Source of the DNA: Christiangramia salexigens
GTDB taxonomy: Bacteria; Bacteroidota; Bacteroidia; Flavobacteriales; Flavobacteriaceae
NCBI RefSeq assembly: GCF_001889005.1
Contig: NZ_CP018153.1
Location: 2,142,501-2,206,500, forward strand
Direction: 5' to 3'
DNA length: 64,000 bases
This document shows, one piece after another, positions 8,963 through 18,006 of this stretch; positions within the stretch are counted from its first letter, which is position 1; every line of letters begins with the position of its first letter. The position numbers were made by a program, and so were the translations under genes. The notes beneath the pieces are model-generated. The model did no database searches. It was not told the DNA's origin and saw nothing but the letters and a program-made list of their open reading frames with translations.

Positions 8963-9200
8963 ATTTATAACTCATTTATTTTAAATTAATTACAGGTATA
9001 AGGAATAAATTTTCTTATCTTTAAATACGTTTATTTTCGGGCAGTGATATAAATTCCCGAACTACCCCCCACCAAAATTGAGAATTTGCATTTATCCGGA
9101 TTATTTTCCAGGTAATGTTCAAGAGATAGAAAAATCAGATTATCTATCCCAACAATTTTTTATAGGTGGACCAATCAAAAAATTAGGTAATTCTGTTTTG

Positions 9201-9235
9201 TGAGAACCGGCTAAACGCCGGTTCTCATTTTTTAT
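9201..9235 (+). terminator. Rho-independent terminator without an assigned gene
   Basis: A perfect 11-bp stem, TGAGAACCGGC (9201-9211) and GCCGGTTCTCA (9217-9227), with a 5-base loop is followed by TTTTTT. It is a textbook terminator 238 bases after the DUF3109 stop, so it may end a separate small transcript. Confidence 0.85.
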
Positions 9236-9433
9236 ATAATCCAGCCAAATGTGAACAGCTCTATTTTAAGCCAATTTTAACATTTGAGCTAAATAAGATC
9301 TTCAGTTAATTTTTAAAAATCTCATGCTGTCAGAAATTACCCATTTAAATTTATAAACAAATTATAACCCTTTGTTTTTTAGATACTTATAACCACTTCA
9401 GTGAGTCGGGAAGCATTTTTTAACACTTCTTCG

Positions 9434-9455
9434 TGTTGAAAACTTTGTTGAAAAC
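9434..9455 (+). promoter_or_regulatory. Tandem TGTTGAAAAC repeat upstream of nrdB
   Basis: Two exact copies of TGTTGAAAAC at 9434-9443 and 9446-9455 (12-base period) lie about 95 bases before the nrdB start. They are preceded by AACAC-TTCTTC-GTGTT, a short inverted repeat. TGTTGAAAA differs from a DnaA box (TGTGGATAA) at two positions. It is a plausible operator; the binding protein is not known. Confidence 0.45.
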
Positions 9456-9549
9456 GTTTGCCCGCAATTCTTTCATTATATGTCTCATTTTTAAATATTT
9501 GTTAAAGACTTTTCAATAGAATACACCAACGCTTAAAAACTACTCAATA

Positions 9550-10527
9550 ATGGCCCAGCAAGAACCCATTTTACAGGAAAACAAAGATCGGTTTGTGATC
9601 TTCCCGATTAAACACAATGATATCTGGGACTGGTATAAAAAAATGGAGGCTTGTTTTTGGACTGCAGAGGAAATCGATCTGCACCAGGACCTAAACGATT
9701 GGAGTAATAAACTAAATTCAGACGAGCGTTATTTCTTAAAACATATCCTTGCTTTTTTCGCAGCCTCAGATGGAATTGTAAATGAAAATCTGGCTGAAAA
9801 TTTTGTAAATGAAGTTCAATACTCTGAAGCTAAATTTTTCTACGGTTTCCAGATCATGATGGAAAACATACATTCAGAGACCTATTCATTGCTTATCGAC
9901 ACCTACGTTAAGGACGACAAGGAAAAGGATAAACTTTTTAAAGCTATAGAAGTATTCCCTGCGATTAAGAAGAAAGCAGACTGGGCGTTAAAATGGATAG
10001 AATCCGATTCATTCGCTGAGAGGCTTATCGCTTTCGCAGCCGTAGAAGGGATATTCTTTTCCGGTGCATTTTGCTCTATTTTCTGGCTTAAGAAGCGCGG
10101 ACTAATGCCAGGGCTTACCTTCTCCAACGAATTAATTTCCAGAGATGAAGGGATGCACTGTGACTTCGCTGTACATCTACACAACAACCACCTTGTAAAC
10201 AAGGTACCCAAAGAAAAAATCAGAGAGATCCTTATAGATGCTCTTAATATAGAACGAGAATTCGTGACCGAATCTCTACCGGTTAGCTTAATCGGCATGA
10301 ATGCCAAGCTTATGACCCAGTATCTGGAATTCGTAACAGACAGGCTATTGGTAGAATTAGATTGCGAAAAAGAATACAATGTCTCAAATCCATTCGCTTT
10401 TATGGATATGATCAACCTGCAGGGGAAAACCAATTTCTTCGAAAAACGTGTGAGCGAGTATCAAAAAGCGGGCGTGATGAATAAGGACAAAGAATCTGAT
10501 GAGATCAGCTTTGATGCCGATTTCTAA
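9550..10527 (+). CDS. nrdB: Class I ribonucleotide reductase, small (beta) subunit
   Basis: 325 residues. The diiron ligands of class Ia R2 proteins are visible: Asp74, Glu105 and His108 (ENIHSETY), Glu166, Glu200 and His203 (RDEGMHCDF). The radical tyrosine is Tyr112, seven residues after Glu105 as in E. coli. The C-terminus SFDADF resembles the tail that docks into the large subunit. With NrdA it reduces ribonucleoside diphosphates to deoxyribonucleotides in the cytoplasm. nrdA follows 154 bases downstream, with a hairpin in the gap. The start ATG (MAQQEPIL) is the only reasonable one. Confidence 0.96.
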   Translation: MAQQEPILQENKDRFVIFPIKHNDIWDWYKKMEACFWTAEEIDLHQDLNDWSNKLNSDERYFLKHILAFFAASDGIVNENLAENFVNEVQYSEAKFFYGFQIMMENIHSETYSLLIDTYVKDDKEKDKLFKAIEVFPAIKKKADWALKWIESDSFAERLIAFAAVEGIFFSGAFCSIFWLKKRGLMPGLTFSNELISRDEGMHCDFAVHLHNNHLVNKVPKEKIREILIDALNIEREFVTESLPVSLIGMNAKLMTQYLEFVTDRLLVELDCEKEYNVSNPFAFMDMINLQGKTNFFEKRVSEYQKAGVMNKDKESDEISFDADF

Positions 10528-10530
10528 AGT

Positions 10531-10567
10531 TCAACGGCACTGCGACCCCCAACGCGGTGCCAGTTGA
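10531..10567 (+). terminator. Hairpin between nrdB and nrdA (attenuator or mRNA-end candidate)
   Basis: Four bases after the nrdB stop, TCAAC-GGCAC-TGCG (10531-10544) can pair with CGCG-GTGCC-A-GTTGA (10553-10567): 14 pairs including one G-U, with one bulged A and an 8-base loop. CCTTTTAATTT follows. It may act as a partial terminator or as a 3' stabiliser of nrdB mRNA. Confidence 0.55.
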
Positions 10568-10681
10568 CCTTTTAATTTATCAATCGAAATTCTAAATTAT
10601 TTAATATCGGATTTTTTCCGCCTGGACAGCCTATGCCTCTTCCGAAGGTTTGCGCTAGCCAACTAACTAAAATTGTAGCGT

Positions 10682-13138
10682 ATGTATGTAGTAAAAAGAG
10701 ACGGGAGGAAAGAACCCGTGATGTTCGACAAAATTACCGCCAGAGTTAAAAAACTTTGTTATGGTCTTAATGAACTGGTAGACCCTGTAAAAGTTGCCAT
10801 GAGAGTGATAGAAGGTCTTTATGACAATGTCTCCACCAGCGAACTGGATAACCTGGCAGCCGAAATTGCGGCAACCATGACGACCTCTCACCCAGACTAC
10901 GCTAAGCTTGCGGCAAGGATATCTGTCTCCAACCTTCACAAAAACACCAAAAAGTCGTTTTCTGAAGTGATGACAGACCTTTACGAATATGTGAATCCCA
11001 GAAATGGAGAGGAAGCACCATTACTTTCAGACGAAGTGTATAAGGTGATTTCAGAAAATAAGGAAAAACTGGATTCCACAATTATTTATAACAGGGATTT
11101 TAGTTATGACTATTTCGGGTTTAAAACTCTGGAGCGATCTTACCTGTTGAAACTTAACGGTGAGATCGTTGAAAGACCTCAGCATATGCTCATGAGGGTT
11201 TCTATAGGGATCCATGTGGATGATCTGGACGCAGCCATAGAAACCTATGAACTTATGTCTAAAAAATTCTTTACTCACGCTACTCCTACACTTTTCAATT
11301 CCGGTACTCCAAAACCTCAAATGTCGTCCTGCTTCCTTCTAACAATGAAAGATGACAGTATTGACGGCATATACGATACATTAAAACAAACTGCCAAGAT
11401 CTCACAGTCGGCGGGAGGAATTGGTCTATCTATTCATAATGTTCGCGCTACGGGATCCTATATTTCGGGAACCAATGGGACATCCAACGGGATCGTTCCA
11501 ATGTTAAGGGTATTTAATGATACCGCACGTTATGTGGATCAGGGCGGCGGAAAACGAAAAGGCTCCTTCGCAATGTATGTTGAACCATGGCACGCCGATA
11601 TATTTGATTTCCTTGACCTGAAGAAAAATCACGGAAAAGAAGAAATGCGTGCAAGGGACCTTTTTTATGCGATGTGGATGCCAGATCTTTTTATGAAAAG
11701 AGTTCAGGAAGATGCCAAATGGACCTTGATGTGCCCTAATGAGTGTCCGGGTCTATTCGATTGCTACGGGGAGGAATTCGAAAAGCTCTATGAGAAATAT
11801 GAAAGCGAAGGGAAAGGACGCAGAACAATTAAAGCTCGAGAGCTGTGGGAAAAGATCATGGAATCCCAGATCGAGACTGGAACGCCTTATATGCTGTATA
11901 AGGACGCGGCGAACAGAAAATCCAATCAAAAGAACCTTGGAACAATCCGCTCCTCCAACCTTTGTACAGAGATCCTGGAATATACCAGCCCAGATGAAGT
12001 GGCAGTTTGCAACCTGGCTTCTATCGCCTTACCAATGTTCGTAAAAGGGGAAGAATTTGATCACAAGGAACTATTTAAGATCACAAAACGAGTTACGAAA
12101 AACCTGAACAAGGTTATAGACCGTAATTATTACCCGGTAAAGGAAGCCGAAAATTCCAATATGCGTCACCGTCCCATTGGATTAGGAGTTCAGGGACTGG
12201 CCGATACATTTATTAAACTCAGAATGCCTTTCACTTCAGACGAGGCTAAAAAACTCAATCAGGAGATCTTTGAAACCCTTTATTTCGCTGCGGTTACAGC
12301 CTCTATGGAAATGGCAAAGACCGAAGGTGCTTATTCCACATTTAAAGGTTCACCAATTAGTCAGGGTGAATTCCAGTATAATCTTTGGGGAATTAAGGAT
12401 GAAGACCTTAGCGGAAGATGGGACTGGGCTAAACTGCGTAAGCAGGTAATGAAGAACGGAGTGAGAAATTCACTTCTACTTGCTCCAATGCCCACAGCAT
12501 CTACATCTCAGATACTTGGCAACAACGAGGCTTTTGAGCCCTATACCTCCAATATCTACACAAGAAGAGTTCTTTCAGGAGAATTCATCGTGGTGAATAA
12601 ACATTTACTAGAAGATCTTGTTGCAAGAGATCTATGGACCGAAGATGTGAAGAACGCTATTATGCGTAATAATGGTTCTGTACAGGATATAGATATTATT
12701 CCAGATGATCTGAAAGAGCTTTATAAGACCGTTTGGGAAATGAGCATGAAAGATATTATAGACATGTCCAGACACAGAGGTTATTTTATTGATCAATCTC
12801 AATCTCTAAACCTCTTCATGGAAAATGCCAATTACAGTAAGTTAACTTCCATGCATTTCTACGCCTGGAAAAGCGGACTTAAAACCGGAATGTATTATCT
12901 GAGAACCAAATCGGCCGTAGATGCCATTAAATTTACGCTTGAAAAGGAGAAAAAACAGGAACCTTTGGAAAGCAAAGTTACGGCTCCTGTAAAGGCAGCC
13001 GAAACCATGAAAACAAAAACTACTACCGTGGTCACCCCTCCGGTTGAAGAAGCCGCACTGAGTCCTGAAGAACTTCGGGCGATTATAGCTCAATCCAAAG
13101 AAGGAGAAGGAGATGATTGCCTAATGTGCGGATCTTAA
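10682..13138 (+). CDS. nrdA: Class I ribonucleotide reductase, large (alpha) subunit
   Basis: 818 residues. An N-terminal ATP-cone (about residues 1-95, [17 protein letters not shown]) provides allosteric activity control. The catalytic barrel shows the redox pair Cys217 (SSCFLLT) and Cys443 (VAVCNLAS), the radical site Asn426-x-Cys428-x-Glu430 (NLCTE), and the [18 protein letters not shown] loop. A low-complexity linker (about 755-800) leads to the C-terminal shuttle cysteines Cys813 and Cys816 (CLMCGS). It forms the active enzyme with NrdB. The order beta-alpha and the 154-base gap with a hairpin suggest partial uncoupling of the two messages. Confidence 0.96.
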   Translation: MYVVKRDGRKEPVMFDKITARVKKLCYGLNELVDPVKVAMRVIEGLYDNVSTSELDNLAAEIAATMTTSHPDYAKLAARISVSNLHKNTKKSFSEVMTDLYEYVNPRNGEEAPLLSDEVYKVISENKEKLDSTIIYNRDFSYDYFGFKTLERSYLLKLNGEIVERPQHMLMRVSIGIHVDDLDAAIETYELMSKKFFTHATPTLFNSGTPKPQMSSCFLLTMKDDSIDGIYDTLKQTAKISQSAGGIGLSIHNVRATGSYISGTNGTSNGIVPMLRVFNDTARYVDQGGGKRKGSFAMYVEPWHADIFDFLDLKKNHGKEEMRARDLFYAMWMPDLFMKRVQEDAKWTLMCPNECPGLFDCYGEEFEKLYEKYESEGKGRRTIKARELWEKIMESQIETGTPYMLYKDAANRKSNQKNLGTIRSSNLCTEILEYTSPDEVAVCNLASIALPMFVKGEEFDHKELFKITKRVTKNLNKVIDRNYYPVKEAENSNMRHRPIGLGVQGLADTFIKLRMPFTSDEAKKLNQEIFETLYFAAVTASMEMAKTEGAYSTFKGSPISQGEFQYNLWGIKDEDLSGRWDWAKLRKQVMKNGVRNSLLLAPMPTASTSQILGNNEAFEPYTSNIYTRRVLSGEFIVVNKHLLEDLVARDLWTEDVKNAIMRNNGSVQDIDIIPDDLKELYKTVWEMSMKDIIDMSRHRGYFIDQSQSLNLFMENANYSKLTSMHFYAWKSGLKTGMYYLRTKSAVDAIKFTLEKEKKQEPLESKVTAPVKAAETMKTKTTTVVTPPVEEAALSPEELRAIIAQSKEGEGDDCLMCGS

Positions 13139-13168
13139 AAATTTTAGGCTAATTCAAATTGAATTTAG

Positions 13169-13197
13169 AAAAGGGAAGTGGTTATTACTTCCCTTTT
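13169..13197 (+). terminator. Rho-independent terminator after nrdA
   Basis: A perfect 11-bp stem, AAAAGGGAAGT (13169-13179) and ACTTCCCTTTT (13187-13197), with a 7-base loop is followed by further T residues. It lies 31 bases after the nrdA stop and 42 bases before dgt. Confidence 0.88.
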
Positions 13198-13238
13198 TTA
13201 ATATTTTTGGCGACACATCAACAAACAACAAGTTCAGC

Positions 13239-14585
13239 ATGACCTGGGAACAATTATTATCCTTAAAACGATTCGGAGATAAGCATAAACGCCTAAGAAA
13301 AGAGCAAAATGAAACCAGACTTGGTTTTGAGGTGGATTATGACAGGATCATTTTCTCCTCGGCTTTCCGAAGTCTACAGGATAAAACTCAGGTAATCCCT
13401 CTATCAAAAACAGATTTTGTTCATACACGATTAACTCACAGTTTAGAAGTTTCTGTAGTGGGAAGGTCTCTGGGAAGACTGACAGGTCAAAAACTGCTGG
13501 AAAAACATCCTCATCTCAAAGATACCTATGGTTACCAAATGAACGATTTTGGCGCTATCGTGGCCGCGGCTGCATTAGCACACGACATTGGAAACCCTCC
13601 GTTTGGGCATTCCGGGGAAAAAGCCATTGGAGAATACTTTAGCCATGGAAATGGAAAAAGATTTAAAGATCAATTAACCCCAACTCAATTCCAGGATCTC
13701 GTAAAATTTGAGGGTAATGCCAACGGCTTCAAGATCCTTACAGAAAACCGCCCTGGAATAGAAGGTGGATTAAGGTTATCCTACGCAACTCTTGGGGCTT
13801 TTACAAAATATCCAAAGGAGTCACTTCCGCATAAACCTTCCGGAAATATTGAAGACAAAAAATTCGGCTTTTTCCAAAGCGAAAAAGGAATCTTTAAAGA
13901 GGTTGCTGAAGAACTGGGACTAAAAAAGACACGGGACGATGAAAATATCGGTTATTGCCGACACCCACTGGCATTTCTTGTGGAAGCAGCAGATGACATC
14001 TGTTATACCATAATAGATTTTGAAGACGGGATAAATCTTGGTCTTATAGACGAGGATTATGCTCTTGAATACCTCATAAAACTGGTTAAGGATAATATCA
14101 ACACTTCAAAATACAATCAGTTAAAAAGTACTGCAGACAGACTTGCCTATCTAAGGGCTTTAGCCATTAACACTCTAATTACAGAGGCTGCAGATATTTT
14201 TCTTAAGAATGAAGATGCGATACTTAATGGAGAGTTTCATGAATCCTTATTTGATAAAAGCAATTATGAGGCTCAGATCAAGGATATCATTAAAATAAGT
14301 GTGGAAAAGATCTATCAGAGTGAAGAAGTCATCAGTAAAGAAATTGCTGGATACAGAATGCTTTCATACCTGCTGGATATTTATACGAAAGCTTTACTTC
14401 CAGAGGGAGATGAAGAGGATTCAAATTTCACCAAATTGGTGCTAAAATCTATACCTCAGCTAAAACCTCTAAGGAATAGTGATTCAGTTTATGAAAAACT
14501 TATAGGCATTTGTTCCTATACAGCTTCTCTGACCGACGGGATGACCGTGGCATCATTTAAGAAGTATAAGGGTCAGAGCATCTAA
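13239..14585 (+). CDS. dgt: Deoxyguanosinetriphosphate triphosphohydrolase
   Basis: 448 residues. The N-terminal RLGFEVDYDRIIFSSAFRSLQDKTQV and the HD-domain motifs HTRLTHSLEVS (His62, Arg64, His67), AHDIGNPPFGHSGEKAI (His115, Asp116, His124) and the later ADDICYTIIDFEDG identify a dNTP triphosphohydrolase, which hydrolyses dGTP to deoxyguanosine and triphosphate. It sits directly after nrdAB but behind its own terminator, so its promoter is probably in the 41-base gap. Placing dNTP synthesis and removal together fits pool control. It converges with the DUF3078 gene with only two bases between the stops. Confidence 0.94.
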   Translation: MTWEQLLSLKRFGDKHKRLRKEQNETRLGFEVDYDRIIFSSAFRSLQDKTQVIPLSKTDFVHTRLTHSLEVSVVGRSLGRLTGQKLLEKHPHLKDTYGYQMNDFGAIVAAAALAHDIGNPPFGHSGEKAIGEYFSHGNGKRFKDQLTPTQFQDLVKFEGNANGFKILTENRPGIEGGLRLSYATLGAFTKYPKESLPHKPSGNIEDKKFGFFQSEKGIFKEVAEELGLKKTRDDENIGYCRHPLAFLVEAADDICYTIIDFEDGINLGLIDEDYALEYLIKLVKDNINTSKYNQLKSTADRLAYLRALAINTLITEAADIFLKNEDAILNGEFHESLFDKSNYEAQIKDIIKISVEKIYQSEEVISKEIAGYRMLSYLLDIYTKALLPEGDEEDSNFTKLVLKSIPQLKPLRNSDSVYEKLIGICSYTASLTDGMTVASFKKYKGQSI

Positions 14586-14587
14586 AA

Positions 14588-15580
14588 CTAAAATTCATAA
14601 ACCACACCTACACCCAACATTTGTTTCAGCTGTACACGGGGGCCTGAAGTTTCCAGCGTACCGTCACCATCGGTATCTTCCTTAAACTTCACATCGTCGT
14701 CATAGCGAATATGGGATCCTACGTTGGCTTTAATGAAATCGTTCACTTTCATGTTCAGGTTCATCTGCCAGTCCACATCCACATTTCCGAACTTATTCAG
14801 GTAATCTGAATAAAGGCTTAGCTGGTTATTGAAGTTTACATTATCAAAGACTTCCTTGCTAAAATCGCTGGTGACCAGAAATCCGAATTCCGTTCGAAGG
14901 TTTTCGCCTTCTTCAATGATATTTCCAAGTTCATCTTTTACAGCCGGTGTGACCCCAAACATTCCTTCATCGGCAAGCCTTTGGTCCAGAACGAAGGTAG
15001 ATTTGAAAGTAATTGGAGATAAATATATCGTAAGATCATCTTCCGGATGTGAAAATTCTGTTCCTGCCCCTAGAAAGGTATAACCCGGAGCCATGAATTT
15101 TGAAATTGCTTTTTCGGTATCGGGATATTTATATCCGTTAGAAAATTGTGTGTTGAAACTAAATCTGCCTGAATAATACCAGTTGGAGGTGCTGTCCTGC
15201 CTGTAACCAAAAGAAGACTTCACCCTGATCTCATCTTCTGTTTTCCTTACTTCACGACCTTCCTGAGCATTGATGCCATACCTTAGACTTGCAGAATTTT
15301 TCCAAAGCGTATGATCCCTTTTGAAATTCCTCTCAAAATTGGCGTAAAACAGTGCCGAAATCGAGTTGTTACCCCCGGAATTCCAGTTTACAAAAGCCAC
15401 CTCACTCATGTTCACTCCAAAGGTGTTCTTTTCTGTCCAGTACATCATCATAGAATCTGTATTGGTAGTATCTTTTGGAACAGTAGCCACAGTATCTGTC
15501 ACGGCAACATATTTAAAATCTGAGGCTATAGAATTGGAAGTGGTAATAAGAAATATAAGGGCTAATAATTTGATTTTCAT
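14588..15580 (-). CDS. DUF3078 family beta-barrel protein
   Basis: 330 residues with a signal peptide (LLALIFLITTSNSIAS) and an alternating beta-strand pattern to a C-terminal Phe (LGVGVVYEF), typical of an outer-membrane barrel. The region from TFGVNMSEVAFVNWNSGGNNSISALFYANFERNF-like residues 53-86 matches the DUF3078 family common in Flavobacteriia, whose function is unknown. A DTDGDGTL segment near the C-terminus could bind calcium in a loop. It sits alone between dgt (convergent) and dxs (same strand, 39 bases away). Confidence 0.82.
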   Translation of the reverse strand: MKIKLLALIFLITTSNSIASDFKYVAVTDTVATVPKDTTNTDSMMMYWTEKNTFGVNMSEVAFVNWNSGGNNSISALFYANFERNFKRDHTLWKNSASLRYGINAQEGREVRKTEDEIRVKSSFGYRQDSTSNWYYSGRFSFNTQFSNGYKYPDTEKAISKFMAPGYTFLGAGTEFSHPEDDLTIYLSPITFKSTFVLDQRLADEGMFGVTPAVKDELGNIIEEGENLRTEFGFLVTSDFSKEVFDNVNFNNQLSLYSDYLNKFGNVDVDWQMNLNMKVNDFIKANVGSHIRYDDDVKFKEDTDGDGTLETSGPRVQLKQMLGVGVVYEF

Positions 15581-15619
15581 TTGGGGTACAAGATTTTCGG
15601 GTTCACAAAAATAGCCAAA

Positions 15620-17392
15620 TCAGATCATAGATTTGAGCTTTTGCCTTATTCCTTCAACGTTAATTTTCGAGATTTCTTGTAACTCATCCAAACTTCCTTG
15701 TTCAATAAATTCATCGGGAATACCAAGGATCTCTATATCCCCTTTATAGCGGAGCTTAGCGGCATATTCCAGAATTGCGCTACCAAAGCCACCATTTTTC
15801 ACTCCGTCCTCAACACTAATAATTTTAGAGAATTTTGAAAATATTTCATTTAGTAGTTCTTCATCCAGTGGCTTTACGAAACGCATATCATAATGTGCGA
15901 TCTTTGAATTATCGGGAGAGCTTTTAATAGCCTCCTCCACATTCGCTGCCATATTTCCGATACTTAATACCGCCAGATCGGTTCCTTCTTTCAAACAAAC
16001 ACCAGTTCCAATCTTGACTTTTTTAAATGGAATTCTCCATTCTTTTAAAACGCCTCGGCCACGGGGATACCTTATGATCATTGGATGCTCCAGATCCTGC
16101 TGAACCGTAAATAATAAATTTCTTAATTCCATTTCATTTCGCGGAGCTGCGATAATAAGATTAGGAATTGCCCTGGAATAGGCTATATCAAACACTCCGT
16201 GGTGTGTGGCTCCATCTTCTCCAACAAGCCCGGCCCTATCCAGACAAAATATTACAGGGAGATCTTGCAGCGCAACATCATGTATTAGCTGATCATAAGC
16301 TCTTTGAAGAAAAGTGGAATAGATCGCACAATACACTATAAATCCCTGAGTCGCCATTCCAGCGGAAAGCGTCACCGCATGTTGTTCAGCAATACCTACA
16401 TCAAAAGCTCGTTCAGGAAAAGCATCCATCATAAACTTTAATGAACTTCCGGTTGGCATAGCCGGAGTAATCCCTATTATCTTTTCATTATTTTTAGCCA
16501 ATTCAACCAAAGTCAGTCCAAAAACATCCTGATATTTTAGAGGCAGACCTTCGGTATCATATTTTAAAAGTTCTCCCGTGTCTGGCTCAAATTTCCCGGG
16601 AGCATGATATTTCACCTGATCTTCTTCAGCTTTCTTAAGGCCTTTTCCTTTTTTGGTGATCACATGAAGAAATTTAGGCCCTTTGATGGCTTTCATTTCA
16701 GATAGAACCTTCAACAGCCCTTCAAGATCATGCCCGTCTACAGGTCCAAAATATCTGAAATTCAAAGCTTCAATGATATTATCTCTTGCAGGCTTATAAC
16801 CTACCCTGGCTTTGGTGAGGTATTCTTTTAAGGCTCCAACGCTGGGATCTATCCCTATAGCATTGTCATTTAAGATGACCATTAAATTTGCTTTTGTGAC
16901 GCCTGCATGGTTTAAACCTTCAAAGGCCATTCCGCTGGCGATCGAAGCATCCCCAATCACCGCAATATGTTGCTTCTGGGTTTCTCCCTTTAGATTAGAG
17001 GCGATCGCCATTCCTAAAGCTGCAGAAATAGAAGTGGAAGAATGCCCCGTTCCAAAAGTATCATAGATACTTTCATCTCTTTTAGGAAATCCGCTAATTC
17101 CATTCAATTGGCGATTAGTATCAAAGACATCTCTTCTTCCCGTTAAGATCTTATGTCCGTAGGCCTGATGTCCAACATCCCAAACCAGAAGATCGTCTGG
17201 TGTATTAAAAATATAATGAAGGGCTATAGTTAATTCCACAACTCCCAGACTTGCACCCAGATGCCCTTCTTTGGTGGCTACAATATCTATTATAAACCTA
17301 CGCAATTCTTTGGCAAGCTGTATTAGATCCTCTTTTTTCAGTTTCCTAAGATCTGAGGGATCATTTATATTTTTTAAAATTTCCTGAGACAT
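15620..17392 (-). CDS. dxs: 1-deoxy-D-xylulose-5-phosphate synthase
   Basis: 590 residues from the ATG at 17392 (MSQEILKN). It condenses pyruvate and glyceraldehyde 3-phosphate in the first step of the MEP isoprenoid pathway and uses thiamine diphosphate. Visible motifs are His44 in KEGHLGASLG, the cofactor motif around residues 148-177 (IGDASIASGMAFEGLNHAG to NDN), and EDGATHHGVFD in the second half. The canonical GDG reads GDA here, a form I recall as usual in flavobacterial Dxs. A TTG start 24 bases upstream is possible but less likely. The gene is divergent from tadA. Confidence 0.95.
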   Translation of the reverse strand: MSQEILKNINDPSDLRKLKKEDLIQLAKELRRFIIDIVATKEGHLGASLGVVELTIALHYIFNTPDDLLVWDVGHQAYGHKILTGRRDVFDTNRQLNGISGFPKRDESIYDTFGTGHSSTSISAALGMAIASNLKGETQKQHIAVIGDASIASGMAFEGLNHAGVTKANLMVILNDNAIGIDPSVGALKEYLTKARVGYKPARDNIIEALNFRYFGPVDGHDLEGLLKVLSEMKAIKGPKFLHVITKKGKGLKKAEEDQVKYHAPGKFEPDTGELLKYDTEGLPLKYQDVFGLTLVELAKNNEKIIGITPAMPTGSSLKFMMDAFPERAFDVGIAEQHAVTLSAGMATQGFIVYCAIYSTFLQRAYDQLIHDVALQDLPVIFCLDRAGLVGEDGATHHGVFDIAYSRAIPNLIIAAPRNEMELRNLLFTVQQDLEHPMIIRYPRGRGVLKEWRIPFKKVKIGTGVCLKEGTDLAVLSIGNMAANVEEAIKSSPDNSKIAHYDMRFVKPLDEELLNEIFSKFSKIISVEDGVKNGGFGSAILEYAAKLRYKGDIEILGIPDEFIEQGSLDELQEISKINVEGIRQKLKSMI

Positions 17393-17398
17393 ACCCAA

Positions 17399-17406
17399 CA
17401 AAGTTA
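17399..17406 (-). promoter_or_regulatory. Candidate -7 promoter box for dxs
   Basis: On the minus strand TAACTTTG fits TAnnTTTG exactly and is followed by TTGGGT and then the ATG of dxs. Used as a promoter it would give a nearly leaderless message. No -33 TTG is found at the ideal spacing. Confidence 0.3.
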
Positions 17407-17483
17407 CATTATGCAAACTGAATTTCTAATATGCCGGGTAGCGGGAATACTCAAAATTTATATCTTTCCCGAAATTTCCGGTT

Positions 17484-17933
17484 ATGCTGAATCCCTTCGA
17501 TGATGAATATTTTATGAAAAAGGCTTTGGAAGAAGCTGAATCGGCCTATGAAAAAGGAGAGATCCCTGTGGGAGTAGTCGTGGTTATAAAAGACAAGATC
17601 ATCGCTCGCGGGCATAATCTTACCGAAACCCTCAATGATGTAACGGCACATGCCGAAATGCAGGCGATCACTGCCGCTGCAAATTATCTAGGAGGTAAAT
17701 ATCTTAAGGACTGTACGATGTATATTACATTGGAACCTTGCCAGATGTGTGCCGGAGCTCTATACTGGAGTCAGATCTCAAAGATCGTTTTCGCGGCAAG
17801 CGATCCGCAGCGGGGGTATCGAAAATCTGGGGTAATGTTACATCCAAAAACTGAAATGAAAAGCGGCGTCATGAAAGATGAAGCTTCTGAATTATTAAAG
17901 AGATTCTTTATTGAAAAGCGCAATTTGAATTAA
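17484..17933 (+). CDS. tadA: tRNA-specific adenosine deaminase
   Basis: 149 residues with the zinc deaminase signature His56-Ala-Glu58 (HAEMQAI) and Pro85-Cys86-x2-Cys89 (EPCQMCAGALYWS). The ALYWSQI and FAASDPQRGYRKSG context is typical of TadA, which converts A34 to inosine in tRNA-Arg(ACG). Length matches the family. The gene is divergent from dxs, with a short intergenic region holding promoters for both, and converges with the first GH16 gene of the laminarin locus. Confidence 0.93.
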   Translation: MLNPFDDEYFMKKALEEAESAYEKGEIPVGVVVVIKDKIIARGHNLTETLNDVTAHAEMQAITAAANYLGGKYLKDCTMYITLEPCQMCAGALYWSQISKIVFAASDPQRGYRKSGVMLHPKTEMKSGVMKDEASELLKRFFIEKRNLN

Positions 17934-18006
17934 AAAGAAGCGAAACCTTAAGTGTTTTTAAAACAAACTAATCCAAACCCTACTTTAGACAGGCTCCGCT
18001 TCACAA

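Larger units (their letters stand above)
8963..9549. other. 587-base gene-poor region with terminator and nrdB upstream elements
   Basis: No conventional gene is seen. The first part (about 8990-9200) leads into a strong terminator at 9201-9227 although no recognised gene ends there; DUF3109 ends 238 bases earlier. A frame from TTG at 9078 to TGA at 9201-9203 (41 codons) is open and ends in the terminator stem, but it lacks an ATG and could be chance. This part may encode a small RNA or a short peptide. The second part (9228-9549) holds the nrdB upstream region with the TGTTGAAAAC direct repeat. Confidence 0.5.

Noticed and set aside
15620..17392. GDA instead of GDG in the Dxs thiamine motif as a sign of an inactive enzyme
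   Set aside because: The rest of the motif and catalytic residues are intact and I recall this variant as common in flavobacterial Dxs, so inactivity is not supported.
17937..18002. GAAGCG and CGCTTC pair between tadA and GH16 as a terminator
   Set aside because: The two halves are more than 50 bases apart with no good stem between them or T tract at either side.
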